The notes beneath the pieces were generated by a model. That model searched no databases. It was not told where the DNA came from and worked only from the letters and a program-made list of their open reading frames with translations. The position numbers and the translations under genes were made by a program. This document shows positions 1-12,650 of a DNA stretch of 64,000 nucleotides, one piece after another; position 1 is the stretch's first letter; each line of letters starts with the position of its first letter. Source of the DNA: Pseudisothecium myosuroides (Eukaryota > Streptophyta > Bryopsida > Hypnales > Lembophyllaceae); contig OX637290.1 in the NCBI GenBank assembly GCA_951799445.1, forward strand, positions 27,026,987 through 27,090,986, read 5' to 3'.

Positions 1-28
1 GCGCTCTTCCTTGCCAAACAGCACAAAC

Positions 29-1591
29 TTAGGGGTCTTCTGGTCTCATAAGAACCCACGAGCCCGGGCGAATGTCAAGCCAAGGATTAAAGCTCTCCCG
101 TGGCGCCTCATTTGCGGGGCCACAATAAGGTTCAAGCTCCTCTTCCTCTGGAATGACATCCACTGGATTGACCCTCGACCTTGGCCTGGACCCTTCATTG
201 TATACCACCCTCCAATCATGCTGTGGCCAAAAGCCTTCTTGCAATTCTGCAGGACAATCGGGAAGTGGTTCCTTCAGGTGCTGCAACACACGCTTCCAGT
301 AATCCACGTATGGTCCAAACGCAGTTGCAAATCCCTCGCATTTAGACATTCCGGTCTGCCAATATTGAATGTACTTTTCCAATCCTAACATCATGAAACC
401 CTTGTTCAGGGTAGCCTTCCGCGCCGTATCAAGAGCCTTCTCTTGATTTCCCGTGGCTAAAGGAACTTTGCTCCCCCACATCGGCTTGAATGGCACAAGC
501 TTTGGACAGCCCGGAGGAAGCATCGGCCGCCCATTGCGGTCTTCCTTCCAAATGCGTTCGGAAGGTTTCTCAGCCGGTAGCCAATTTGAATCAACTGCTG
601 ACTTCTTGAAATTCATGACAAGGATCCCGTCATTGTTCACGTAGAACCTAAACAGATGCATATCCCCCAATCCAACTAATCTAGCGGCATCACTAGTCTG
701 ATAACCCTTTACAAACGACTTAAAATCCGCCACCTCTTGTATAAACTCTGGCATAAATGACAATTCCTGTGACTCCATGAAGGCCTTCATAAGGTCAGCA
801 ACAACATACGTGTTCGTGCTCTTCAAAGCCTTCGAAAGGTGGCTAAAATAAGCATCGATGTCCTCATGAGTGTGTCCAACTAAAAGAAAACCAACCTGAA
901 TTTCTTCAAACACTCCCCGTGCAGTAAGCAAAGACAAAAATGCCATAAGATACTTGTTCTTATTATCCTTTGCCGAGTTGTCAAGCTGAAGGTACAATTT
1001 CTTAGGTAGGGGCATAGACCCATGTCGAGCAGCCGGTTCTACCAATTTTAAACTATCCATACATCTAGACTTTCCTCTAAGTAGTGCCTCGAACATTGGA
1101 TTAGCCGGCGGAAAGGGAAAGAGGTCACCGGACTCCCGAATCGGTGGACCCTCCAATCGGCGAAGCAACCTCGCCAACGATGAGATAGTGAAATTCAAAT
1201 CTCCGGGCCAATAAGATGGAGCATAATGGGCGTAGGTACCATCACCGTGACCATGGGCCACCATTCCTGTTACACTCATCGAAAGTTGACCCAAACCTGC
1301 CGTGGCCTTCGTTGTCACCCTCATTCTCGGGAGAGCCGTTTTGGCTGTATCCATCTTGTCGTGAATAATGCACAATATCTCTTGCGGATTTCGTTCGGAT
1401 TCCTCACGCCAAGATGCATATAGGCGACGGCATGATGCTTGATGATTAAGATGCCTAGTTCGTTGCTTGACGAAGTCCACATACTCCGGGCTTCCCTTCA
1501 GAGATTTGAGGATAAACTGCTGAAGATCATCGCAAGTCGTACACTTTGCAAACGAACTACCAACAGGCTTAACAGAAACATTATTGAAGTG
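29..1591 (-). CDS. DUF7869-type transposase-like protein, catalytic exon
   Basis: This is the large 3' exon of a minus-strand gene that continues upstream at 1887. Its protein resembles the uncharacterised DUF7869 family of plant and algal element proteins. A CTTC zinc-ligand-like motif near the exon start (SSFAKCTTCDD) is followed by IIHDKMD, QLDNSAKDNKNKY and VGHTHEDIDAYF. These three acidic blocks, in that order, are what an RNase-H-fold (DDE/D-like) nuclease would show; that catalytic role is inferred. The acceptor AG lies just above 1591, and phase 0 matches the upstream donor at 1887. The frame ends in TAA at 29-31, right after a CCCC run. Dropping one C would let the frame continue as PKFVLFGKEER into the window edge, so the stop may come from a one-base insertion. 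The gene may therefore be inactive. Confidence 0.72.
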   Translation of the reverse strand, partial: HFNNVSVKPVGSSFAKCTTCDDLQQFILKSLKGSPEYVDFVKQRTRHLNHQASCRRLYASWREESERNPQEILCIIHDKMDTAKTALPRMRVTTKATAGLGQLSMSVTGMVAHGHGDGTYAHYAPSYWPGDLNFTISSLARLLRRLEGPPIRESGDLFPFPPANPMFEALLRGKSRCMDSLKLVEPAARHGSMPLPKKLYLQLDNSAKDNKNKYLMAFLSLLTARGVFEEIQVGFLLVGHTHEDIDAYFSHLSKALKSTNTYVVADLMKAFMESQELSFMPEFIQEVADFKSFVKGYQTSDAARLVGLGDMHLFRFYVNNDGILVMNFKKSAVDSNWLPAEKPSERIWKEDRNGRPMLPPGCPKLVPFKPMWGSKVPLATGNQEKALDTARKATLNKGFMMLGLEKYIQYWQTGMSKCEGFATAFGPYVDYWKRVLQHLKEPLPDCPAELQEGFWPQHDWRVVYNEGSRPRSRVNPVDVIPEEEELEPYCGPANEAPRESFNPWLDIRPGSWVLMRPEDP

Positions 1592-1747
1592 CTACTTCTT
1601 AATTCTACTCATAGTAGACTGGCTGACCGGAGGGAGCCCATAGTCCACATTCAACTGCACATACAATTAAAGCACAGTTGAACATCAAAGGCATCATGAC
1701 TGAATGACTACCTTCCACAGAAAAAGAAGATAGCGAACAATAGAGAG

Positions 1748-3790
1748 ATCCGGGGATCTCTCGATTCCGAGGCCCAACAGATGTCACTGAAATGCACGAG
1801 AAAAGAACAAAAATAATTCTGGTTCAATGAAGAGGACGGGGTTCAAGAAGTGCTTCACATCAAAAACAGCAAGGCAGAATAATTACTTCATTGACGTCAA
1901 GTAGAACGCGCTTCCAATTATTTCCAGCAGGTAGTAATTTTCTAGTGTCCATTCTCCCGTTTCCAATACCACGCATTTGATGAGGCATCTGGTCAGCGTT
2001 CTCGTCAATAATTGCTTGCATAGTTCCCGAGACCTGCACAGTTCCAATCCTCGGACGCTTCACATCTTTGTTTCCATGTGTCCCTGAAAGGATGCCACCT
2101 CTGTACTTGTCAATGTAATTGTGGTAGGTCGACTTTGGAATTCCGTGAATATTGTACCATGCCGTGGCACAGACTTCTACTCCTTCTAGTGTAATGTATT
2201 TACGCTTGCGCATGCCGTCAAGACAGTGCAATTGTCCGCCGACAGCGATCCCGTATTCGCGGCGATCTTCAAAAGACTTCAAGTAATATATCTGCCTAAC
2301 CTTTCGGGTTTTCTCCAAAGGAAAAAGTTGGCAGCAACGACTCCCGCAACATCTCTTAGAGTTAACCTTCCGAATCTCTTCATCTACTATTTTGCGGTCG
2401 TACTGAGCATCCTTCTGAAGAAGACTAGGCTTATGAACTATAAAACGATAAGGCGCCTTCTCCCGTCCACCAAGATAAGCAAGGGGGTCTTGAACATTGG
2501 GTAAGGCTGTGAAATGGTCTATTGTGCCCTTCAAAGACTAACCACTGGGGAACCAACAATCACTTATCGGCCAACGAGAATGAGTCATTATGTCTTCTTT
2601 GTTACCCACGAAAACATCCAGTATGGTGACACCAACAAAGTCCACACCCAGCGTCCCATCTTGGAAATGGTCGTCGGGCTTCCAATAGATTATCCGACCT
2701 GAAGCACAGAGTACACTTGTAGAGTCCTTCCGGTGCACCTCAAGCCCAAACCAATTGTCGGGACAAATAAGAGGAAATGTATGCATCGGGGGATCCCCCG
2801 GTTCTCGTGAGATGTCAGTGGCTCTCCACAACACCGTCTGATCCACCACATCCAGCAATGTTGAAAATCCCCTTTGACATGGGGTCAGTGGAAGACCTTG
2901 AGCTTTTGGAATAACCGAAAGGGGCCGAAGCAAAACAAATTTCCAGGGCAGCGATGGGATAGAAACACCAAGCCACTCGCCTTCAGGACGAACCTCAACA
3001 ACACACCCAACTCCTACTTCACCATAACCCAGAACAAACAGTTTGACTATATCACCGATATCGAACGATACAGATCGAGCAGATGATTCCTGTGAATCAC
3101 CGTCTGTAGAAGATCTACCTGCATATGGGATGATGGCATCATCGTAGGATTCTGAGCATGAATCTGATAGGCTTGACCCACTAACATCTGAATCCATATC
3201 GAGAGATCACCCGATATTGAGCTTCTGCACGAGGCAAGGATGACACATGGAGTTAGAGGACCTGCTCTATAGAAACCTGTCATGGATCATCGCCAACATG
3301 AATGTATACAGTACTGTAGACTCAAAATCGATTCAAAGCACCAGCAACTGTGGCAAACACTTACAGCATGCGACATTAGTCAAGTATATCAAGAGATCAC
3401 CCGATACTATAGACAGAAACACTCTCTTTCAGTATCATGGATGCAGGAAAGACACTGCCAAGTAAGCTGTATACCATAGTAAACATGATTGATTCTATTT
3501 AATTATATCCAGCTACATGTTGTAGATCTAAATAAGACTAAAGCAGGACTGAATATAGACAACACGAAAACCAGAACCGGAACCCAATTGTGAATCATCC
3601 ACACTTAACTAGTCGTCCTACTCAGATGGACCTATCGAGGGATCTCCCGATCGCTAGATATTCAAATTCATGAACGTCTGCATTCAAGTATGACGTCGTC
3701 GTGATATCGGGTGATCTCTCGATAAAGACTCCCACTCATCTCCCGAATGTGGATGCATCCCCTCATGATGAGATCGGGGGATCCCTCAAT
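1748..3790. repeat. Left cluster of 18-bp GATC-centred palindromes (7 copies)
   Basis: Seven near-palindromic 18-mers match ATCGRGRGATCYCYCGAT. They start at 1748, 2785, 3198, 3388, 3634, 3706 and 3773. The copy at 1748 lies in the intron of the DUF7869-type gene, the copy at 2785 inside its N-terminal frame, and the other five in the region upstream of its start. Each has a central GATC and most keep the outer ATC/GAT; variation is mainly C/T or G/A and is often matched on the other half. Possible roles include protein-binding sites, subterminal transposase sites or small mobile sequences. The sequence alone does not decide between them. Confidence 0.85.
1887..3197 (-). pseudogene. N-terminal part of the DUF7869-type gene, interrupted by TAG
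   Basis: One minus-strand frame runs from 3197 down to a GTAATT donor at 1887, broken only by a TAG at 2538-2540. The part before the stop begins with an acidic, Ser-rich stretch (MDSDVSGSSLSDSCSESYDD) and then a segment rich in V, G and aromatics (DIVKLFVLGYGEVGVGCVVEV) that could be a small beta-barrel or chromatin-reader-like domain; that is a guess. The part after the stop has a CCGSRCC cysteine cluster and a helical stretch around GIPKSTYHNYIDKYRGG, as seen ahead of the catalytic core in DUF7869 proteins. The reading LLDVNE spliced to HFNNVSVK joins it in phase to the exon ending at 1591. The single stop, with the frame otherwise kept, suggests recent inactivation. Palindromes of the ATCGRGRGATC family lie in its intron (1748), in its body (2785) and upstream (3198-3790). 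Confidence 0.6.
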
Positions 3791-5230
3791 AATATTAGAA
3801 ATGCGCATTTGGGAATTGGACTCAGGCCACTTCCTGATCTACATCTTTAATGTTCATTACGAACACATCATGCACTAACATGTCATAGCGTTTGCACGTG
3901 CGACCGTATTGTCCATAATACTCCGTATGCCTTGTATATACACGTATTGAGCTCGGACATACGCCATCGCTTAAACGGAGGAAGTCTTTCTGCAAGATGA
4001 ACCATTCTCGCTGCCCCCAAGGACTACATTCTAGAGAAGCACTGCGAGGAAGTCAGAATATAGTATTCTGAGGTTCCATTTCAATCTCATTGCTATCTTG
4101 GAATTCAGAACTACCTCGGATTATGGTGACCTGATTCTACTTCCATGCAACGTCCATCTGCGCGGCACAACCTGTAACCCGCTCAGACATGCAACTCCTG
4201 GCCTCCTACGCGTCTCTACAAAAACCATCACTCGAGGACTGGAATACACTCTTAAACATGCTTGCGCATATTATGATTTGTAGCGACTTCATGTTTACCA
4301 AGGAAACTCAAAATTCATAAACAGCCACAGGATCTGAAGTCGGCAAACCTTGCAATGCGTGATGGAGACAAAATTCAAGTGCCTGAACCCGGAAGCACTG
4401 GTAACAAAGAAGCACAACCTCCAAACTCCTATGTCTCAGGAACTTCTTCACGTGTACAAAAGAGCGAGCTCAAGCCAACCTGCGGGTTATGACAGAATTG
4501 GCTTGGGATTCAGGACCTCTACTTTCCCGCCAGGAATTTGTGAGGGGCTTCTGATACCTCTTTTCAAATTTTGGCATGGGAACATTCTTCAGTATCCTAT
4601 AATACTGACAAGAAGATCTCGAGATGCTGTCCTCCATTACAATTGTTGACCACTTGTGGGATGCCCGCAGCACTGACAAGGTGGAGGGGGTGCGTGCGGT
4701 TGTCGACTTGGAATGTTGACTGTGCTCTTGAAGTTAGTGCTGCACTGACATTATGGAGAGGGAGCGTGCGGCCTTTGATTGGGAATGTTGACTGGGTTCA
4801 TTATGCCGGTGCAGTTACCACTTGGACTGGGTACGTGTTGTTTCTAATTCAAATCTTTGCTTGATTCCAGGAGATTGCATCATTGAATGATGGTATCGTT
4901 GGGTTGTTAATTATCACAAGAACTAGAGGATTGTTAGCTAACGGATCATGCATTCATTTGATCTCTTCACGTGCCCAAAGCCCCGAATGTCCATGGTTTT
5001 CGCGACCGTTCATTGATGATCATCTCGGCTTTATATCATAAAAGATTAAATTGAACATTAATATGAATACAAAATGGCATCCATATACAGTGGACTTGTA
5101 TATCGCATAGTTTGTTTTTGGGTTTTGTTCCTTCATCGCAATTAAACAGAATTATATTGTAACACTGTACTACAATTTGTGACGCCTGAATTTGAACCTA
5201 TATAAATAATTGTATATATACATATATATT
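3791..5230. other. Intergenic; short 70-bp degenerate tandem repeat near 4667-4860
   Basis: I see no convincing gene here. The palindromes stop at 3790. A 20-mer AGGACTACATTCTAGAGAAG at 4020-4039 recurs exactly at 13234-13253. From about 4667 to 4860 there are three degenerate copies of a unit of about 70 bp, beginning CAGCACTGACAAGGTGG, CTGCACTGACATTATGG and GTGCAGTTACCACTTGG and containing the shared GGAATGTTGACT. The frame across them is open by chance and is not taken as coding. Confidence 0.5.
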
Positions 5231-6010
5231 TATATATGTATAGGACTAAATTCTTTTGGTATTAGGGTTTGTTGTTTTGTTTTGTTTTGTTTTGATTTCA
5301 GGCACGCATATATTCATTTGATTTTGTTCTATATTAAAGTGAATTTAGTTTCAAGGTTTTAGAATTCACGGCTTCGCGGTATTATTATGGTTAAGTTCTT
5401 CTAGGACATTCATTTCTTTGCTTCACCGCATTAGGGTAAACCATCATTTGTTTTCATCGGCATCTTAGGGCTTCGATAATAAAGGATTTACGATTTCCAA
5501 TTTAAAAATATTGTTATTTCAATGTCCAAATTTGGGTTCTATAATGTACTAGGGTTCACTCTATGAAGTCCACAACTTTCGAGAGCTTAGGGTCTAAACT
5601 TTGCAGGACTAGATTTCAGGGTTTAGGGTTTAGGATTTAGGGTTTCTAATTTCAAGGTGTCAGCCTATTCAAGGTCTTCAAGGGATGGATTCATGGTTTA
5701 GGGTGCAAGCTTTATGGTTCAAATGTTTAGCATTTAGTATCTAAGATCTAGGGATTCGGGTAGGTTGAATGTTTAGGGCCAACAGTGTAGGGTCTACGGT
5801 TCACCTTTCAAGTATCTAGGGTGTAGGATCTTGGGTTTAGGGTCTAGGGTCTACGATGTAGGATCTAGGAATTAGGGTCTAGAATGTAGGATTTAGGTAA
5901 TCCAAGTGGGTGGGAGGGTTTAGGGTTTAGGGTTTAGGGTGTAGAGGGTAGGGTCTAGGGTTCAGTGGTTAGATTCTAGGGTATACAGTCTATTGTTCAC
6001 CTTCTTAGTA
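5231..6010 (+). repeat. Degenerate interstitial telomere-like tract
   Basis: This stretch is rich in TTTAGGG, TCTAGGG, TTCAGGG and similar 6-8 base units, with perfect runs of the plant telomere repeat at about 5618-5645 and 5916-5940. The surrounding units look like mutated telomere repeats. There is no gene. Similar fragments occur at 8600-8760 and, in reverse complement (CCCTAAA), at about 31025-31080. This could be a relic of chromosome fusion or break repair, or a telomere-derived repeat spread by other means. Confidence 0.7.
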
Positions 6011-6629
6011 TTCAGGCTTCAAGATGTAGGTTTAAATGTTTTGGCGTCTAGGATTTTTAGGATATGTTCTACGTTCATCGGTTTAGGGGACACTGATAGT
6101 TCAAGGTCTTCATTTACTGGTTTAGAATTCCGAATTCCGAATTCATATTTTTTGTTTCTTTTTTCCCAGTTCCTAGATCTACAGTTCACGATTTCAAGGT
6201 TGAAGATTAATGGGCGTTTGCTGTTGGTCTAATAAATATTCACATAAGCTTCATGAAAAAGTCACAGAATTGGTACAATTCATTTGGAATATGTAAACTA
6301 CACATGACTTAGATTTATAACACATAACAACATTCTTGTATGATTGTAATGAATTAAAATGAATTTAATTTTGAACTCCATGCACTTTCTGCGGTGCAAA
6401 GTGTTTGAGTAGGTAATCACCTTCATCATTGTGTATTAATTTCAAGTTCTCTTTGATTCTTAGTATTAGGGAGACCCGTATAATTGGGTTTGATGGACTT
6501 CTGTATGATTGATGGAAAAAAATTGATGTACATGAACCTCTTTCATAGTAAGTAGTGGAAAAACAAAAGGGAGTGTAAAAATAAAATAATGTAGTGTCCA
6601 AAAAAATATGTAATGGAAAAAGAGGAAGT

Positions 6630-7760
6630 GCACTAGAAAAATTTGAAATGGAAAAAGAGGTAGTGGACCAAAAAAATTTGTAATGGAAAAAAAGATAGAA
6701 GCCAAAAAAAATGGGGAATAGAAAGAAAGATAGAAGTCAAAAAAAATGGGGAATAGGAAAAAAGATAGAAGCCAAAAAAAATATGGAATAGAAAGAAAGA
6801 TAGAAGCCACAAAAATATGGAATAGAAAGAAAGATAGAAGCCAAAAAAAATGGGGAATAGAAAGAAAGATAGAAGCCAAAAAAAATGGGGAATAGAAAAA
6901 AAGATAGACGCCAAAAAAAATATGGAATAAAAAGAAAGATAGAAGCCAAAAAAAATATGGAATAGAAAGAAAGATAGAAGCCAAAAAAATGGGGAATAGA
7001 AAGAAAGATAGAAGCCAAAAAAAATGGGGAATAGAAAAAAAGATAGAAGCCAAAAAAAATATGGAATAGAAAGAAAGATAGAAGCCACAAAAATATGGAA
7101 TAGAAAGAAAGATAGAAGCCAAAAAAATGGGGAATAGAAAGAAAGATAGAAGCCAAAAAAAATGGGGAATAGAAAAAAAGATAGAAGCCAAAAAAAATAT
7201 GGAATAGAAAGAAAGATAGAAGCCACAAAAATATGGAATAGAAAGAAAGATAGAAGCCAAAAAAAATGGGGAATAGAAAAAAAGATAGAAGCCAAAAAAA
7301 ATGGGGAATAGAAAAAAAGATAGACGCCAAAAAAAATATGGAATAGAAAGAAAGATAGAAGCCAAAAAAATGGGGAATAGAAAGAAAGATAGAAGCCAAA
7401 AAAAATGGGGAATAGAAAAAAAGATAGACGCCAAAAAAAATATGGAATAAAAAGAAAGATAGAAGCCAAAAAAAATATGGAATAGAAAGAAAGATAGAAG
7501 CCAAAAAGAATGGGGAATAGAAAGAAAGATGGAAGCCAAAAAAAATGGGGAATAGAAAGAAAGATAGAAGCCAAAAAAAATGGGGAATAGAAAGAAAGAT
7601 AGAAGCCAAAAAAAATGGGGAATAGAAAAAAAGATAGACGCCAAAAAAATATGGAATAGAAAGAAAGATAGAAGCCAAAAAAATGGAGAACAGAAAAAAG
7701 ATGGTAATGGAAAAAAAGATAATAGCCATTTGGAATATGTAATGGAAAAAAAGGTAGTGG
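6630..7760 (+). repeat. Minisatellite with A-rich unit of about 35 bp
   Basis: About thirty tandem copies of a unit like ATAGAAAGAAAGATAGAAGC followed by CAAAAAAAATGGGGA. Copies differ by ATGGGG versus ATATGG, AAGC versus ACGC, AAAG versus AAAA and by A-run length. Because the unit has almost no stop codons on the reverse strand, long open frames arise in all three reverse frames, giving Phe/Leu/Ser-rich repetitive peptides. These are artefacts of composition: there is no domain, and no frame is preferred. Confidence 0.95.
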
Positions 7761-7799
7761 ACCCAAAAAAAATGGAATGGAATAAAGATGTCATGATTG

Positions 7800-10700
7800 T
7801 AAGAAAATAATGCAGCAATCACATGTATAAATGATGTCATTCTTTGTTTAAATGACTGTCCCCTCTGGAGTTTAAAAATGAAAGGCTACAATTGTTCATG
7901 TTCGGCAAATTGCCTCCTTCATGTTTAATATATCTAATAATGATTAATCTCAAAGTTCAAAATAATCATTGTTTAGAATAAAGGTGCAAGTGTGTAATAT
8001 GAACTGGATACTAAATAGATGTCATAATCCATATTCAATGAATTTATTGTACCTTTCATTCAAAAGAATAATTGTCGTTGCAATACAAATGAAGGTTTCT
8101 CACAACGGCCTAGTAGCCAACTGAAATGCACCCTCTATGAATTCCTTTTTTATGACCCTTACTAATCGATGATTTGAAATCCATCTTTCAACTTAGAAGT
8201 CCACCCTTATGACACAAATATGTCTTATGAAAATATATGTTTATATTATACATCATATACTAGCATATATAATATCTATTATATACAATACAATTGTCCA
8301 AAATGATTGAGATGAAGGAGTTATAGACATTCAATTTGCAGTTGTATGAAATGGACCATTTCTTCTTGCTGAATATTAAAAGAGACATCTCACTATTCTG
8401 AAGCACAATCACTGTAAGAATAAAAGCATATTTGGCTTTATTTATTTATTTGCTGATATTCAATAGGTCTAAGTAAGAGTAGAGATTTTAGGATTCAGGG
8501 TCATATTATAGTTGGATATAATTATTCAATATCCAATGTTCAATGAAAAACGAAACGTAGAATTCAAACTAGTAGCCAGGCTTGGTTAATTTATTCTATT
8601 CACATTTCTGCAGTTAGGGTTTAGAATGCTGAAAATTAGTTTAGGGTTCAGGGGGCTATTTCCTATATCTCGATGCTTTTCCTCCGTACTAGGATAATTG
8701 TAGGGTTCAGGGTGTGCTAACTTCAAATAATCGTAGGGTTCAGGGTTCAGGGTATTGATAAGGCGTCTCTGGCAAGATATAAGCATTCAAATCTACTAAA
8801 TTTTTGTTGGATGCCCCGTGCAAAACAAATAAATTGTAGTCCCCAAGCTCACTTTTCTTTAAAAAGAAAAGATTCTAAATGTTGGTGCCTCTGTCATTTG
8901 ATTCAATTTCTAAGACAAGTTGGGTACATGTTTGAAGAATTTCACATAATTTGGAATTGTACAACATATACAAAAAAAAGAGTAAGTACAAAGAAGTAGA
9001 AAATGATTGAATTGAAAAAACGAAATTGTCCAAGATTTAGTTATGGAATTGAAAATTGTCAATCCCGATGCTTGAAATGTTGCAATAAAGAATCTACATC
9101 CTATGATTGTATTTTGTTCAAAAAATATTGAGAATTGAAAAAGACAAAGGACTTCAACATTTATTTTAGTGTTTGTGAAGTTCTTCTACTTTTACCAGGT
9201 AATTATCTCCAATTCCCATATTGAACCGGTTTTTCAAGTACCTGGTCCGATAATTTTTTCTATTTTTGAATTTTGAAATAGAATTTTTTTAGACTTTTTC
9301 ACCGGTTTTTTGCCGATGATTTTAAATTTGAACCGGGTTTTTTCCCAAATCCAATGGCTAACTTTGAAGTAGGGTCCACTTTTCCCCGGACCCTTGTTTA
9401 TTTTAGAGTACAACTACCCGCAAGCAGGAACTCCTTATAACTTTGACTCATTCGTTGAAATGGAATGATTTAAAGCTTTTCACAGACACATAACTCTTTA
9501 AAACCAATTCCAATTTATGTTTTTGAAAAAAAAGGTTTCTAAAAACTAGAGGTCTTGCTCGACTCACAAAAGGAATCATATTTGGCCATAATTTTTTATT
9601 CATATTCCTGAATGTCAGAAAATTGCAATATTGCCGAACAATGCACGATTGCTACTCCTTCAGAAGTTAATATTAGTCAAAAGTTCAGTACGGTGAATTG
9701 CAGAAGTTCTACCTTTCGAGCTACTCTTGTTAAAAAAATATTCAGAATTTCAGAGCACTTGCATGATTGGGTTCTACGGAGATGAAAATGAAAATGGCTG
9801 CCACTATGGCACTTGCACTTATTCTAGGAGCACAAAGAATAATATCTTTAACTATACGGCACTTACTAGCAATCATAGATTCATGCAGATACTCTGAAAT
9901 GAATGGTAAATAATATACGTCGATCTTGTTGGCATTTGATGGACAAGAGTATTACTTACATTATTAGTTCAACCCTAAAGTCCCAAGGCCATTTTCTTGT
10001 CAAAAACCACTCAAAACTGCCATTTCCGCTGCATTCATCCATGAAAGTAGATAAAACATTTTTTTTAGAATCTGACCATTGGATATTGTACTTCACTTCT
10101 CCGAGATCATGTGGTAAAAATTTCATCATCCTTGACCATATAGATTGGAAGATATTAACATTCAAAGTTGGGCAAAAAGTTTAGGCTTAAAAAACTACTT
10201 AGATTGCCTGAAAAACAAGATTGTCCATAACTTTTTCATCCCTAGTCCAGATAGAATGAATCAAAGTTTTACATGTAAACTAAAATATAATATTTTAGAA
10301 AAAAAATGAAAAAAATAATATTTTGACTTCTTGTGAATTTTTTTGGGCTACCCGCTGACCTCCATACTTGGCTTTTTGTGCAATAACTTTTGCTTCCGGG
10401 CACTGATTGAAATAAACATTATATTCCCAAGAAGCCTATGTGTTTTCCTAGCTTTACAAGATATTTTAGAAATTTGTGATGAATATTGAGACCGTCCAAG
10501 CCTACCCGAACTTGCATTTTGGCCCCCGTAGGGCCCATGGGACTATAGGCATTAAGCATGCACGATTCTTTGTATTTTAGATACAAATTAATACATCTAT
10601 TGATATGATTTGAAACATTGTCTCCATAAAACATTTGTATTTACCTATATTAAAATATTTAGAAGAATTAAAAAGTCCCCAAGTGTGATCTGTTAATTAT

Positions 10701-11880
10701 GAACCACTTCATATAATTATATGAAATGTTTTACAATTACATATACAAATTATTTCTATCCAAATATGATTTCATTCACTTCAGATATTAGATATTTTTT
10801 TCCCGTTTTGCATATATTGTTCTGTTGCCACTTGCTAGTACTCAAAAATGATGAAAGAATTTTGTTTTAAGTTAAGAATAATGTGAACATTTGAGGATTC
10901 AAATTAGAGGTTTCTGGTCCTAAAACCATAAAACAATTTGTACATCAAGAGAGCAATTAAATATCCTCAAATTTACATTTTTGTAGAAGAATTAAAATAA
11001 TTCTTAATTCTTCTAAAAACAATGAAAAAAATCCAAAATTATAAAGTACAGTCATCATCGTTTCACCCAAAATAATTTTAGAACTGTCAATTCTAAATAA
11101 TGGAAACAAAATCAAATGATAAAACTATAAGAAATCATGTACCTATGTCAATCATGTATTTATTTCTTAATATACTATATGATTCATTCAGGCGTATATG
11201 AGATACACATAATTAAAGGCAATGATTTGATTTGAATGATTGGCCCCAAAATCTTTTGCATTTTTGCAAATATTAATCCATATGTCTAGCAAAAATATAA
11301 AATTCCGATGAGTGACATGTAATTATTAAAAACCTATAATATCCATTTAAAAAAAAAATAAGTGTCCAAATATTGTCCTTCACATTTTTTTTTTGGGCTC
11401 CCGTTTTCTTTTTGTTTTACATTTTTTTCCTCAACGCCCGTATTTGCAAATGAGGAATTAAGTTTGTATTCACTTCCTTAAAAAGTGATGGCCAAGTCAC
11501 ATAGGAAGAAAAATAATTTCCGCATACCCCATTTTAGGGATTAGGTTGAAGGGGCAAACTTTAGTTCCAAAACGTGCACCTCTCATAATGCACTTACTCT
11601 AAAATGTACACTAATGATGGTATTTAGTGTTATCTACACTACTTTCTTTCAAAATGCCATAAATTTTTACTCTTCATGAAAATTTCTACCAACTACATTC
11701 ATTGACAACCGCAACTTTGGAACATATCAATACCTATGCTCTTGGTAAAAATATTCATTAAGAATAATAAGTTATAACATTTTAAAATCAATTAGTATAG
11801 GTAACATTAGTGTAGTGGGATTAAACTCCTGCAAAGTGGCTTTCATTGAACATTAACTGTAATGATGCCTTTCTTAGACT
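7800..11880. other. AT-rich non-genic DNA with copies of a dispersed repeat
   Basis: No gene was recognised. Parts of 8800-10530 resemble two other places: 31985-32927 in the same orientation (shared phrases such as GGAATTGTACAACATATA and AAAGAATCTACATCCTA) and 48543-49472 in the opposite orientation (shared CCGGGCACTGATTG and CCCCCGTAGGG blocks). This is a dispersed non-coding repeat family, diverged and rearranged here. Telomere-like GGGTTCAGGG units occur at 8600-8760. Confidence 0.6.
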
Positions 11881-11889
11881 TCTCTAAGT

Positions 11890-12650
11890 ATATTGGAGTG
11901 CACTGACACTTCTCAAATCCACCTGGATCTTCATGAATGTGCCGTGTTACGGCCTTCAGTGCACCTCCACCTAGTACATCGTGGCTCCCGGTTGCCCCTC
12001 GTCCCCTCGATGTTTTTCTGCGCCCCCATTTTCTTCTCGCTCTTGCTGTTTGCCGTTGGCTGCGCTACGCTGCCGCGATGCTCCTTCTCTGATCCTGGGT
12101 TTCGTTTGCTTTCCTGAGTTTTTGCTTACACTTCTTCGGCGGTTTAGACAGTGATTGCAGCGTAGAGTGCAGTCCGTGGAGGTAGCAACATTGAAGGTCT
12201 ACGTCGAAGGTGAAACCACACGGAGCCAGGCAGCGACGCGGGAGTCTGAGAATCGCAAGCACGCTTTTCGCTCGGTGGCTCAAGCTGCGGGAGTGCGCCT
12301 GGTTTTCTTGTGTGTCCTGACGGCAAATCAGAAGCAGCCTTCTCGGTCGCTGGCTGCAGCTGCGGGAGGGCGCCTTTTTTTTGGGCATTTCCGGACGGCA
12401 AATCAGAAGCACGCTTCTGGCTCCAGCTGCGGAAGTGCGCCTTGGCTTCTTGGGTTTCCACATGGAACTTGCTGGCAAGAGTGTTTGAGGTTTCATGTTC
12501 TGCTTTGGAGCTTTGAACTGTGCAAGGTCTGCATCTGTGCGTCGTGATTTTTTAGTGGCTCGAGGGCGGAAGGCGGCCGGTAGAAGAAACGCCGGCTGGA
12601 AGGCGGAAGGAGAAAGGCGCGCAACTACGCTGATTTGGTTCTAAAACAAG
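11890..12650. other. GC-richer island with about 75-bp tandem repeat
   Basis: This block is clearly richer in GC than its flanks. Between about 12240 and 12450 there are three copies of a unit of about 75 bp. Two carry ACGGCAAATCAGAAGCA, and all carry a GCTGCGGRAGKGCGCCT-like segment. Open frames occur on both strands but none resembles a known protein. It may be a relic of a promoter or first exon, or an unrelated repeat. Confidence 0.5.

Noticed and set aside
6466..7840. Three long overlapping minus-strand open frames (up to 450 codons) rich in Phe, Leu and Ser
   Set aside because: They arise because the 35-bp minisatellite unit lacks reverse-strand stops in every frame; no frame is favoured and no domain is present.
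12065..12547. Overlapping frames on both strands in the GC-rich island
   Set aside because: They follow a tandem repeat of about 75 bp, show no known motif and are open on both strands, so coding is not supported.
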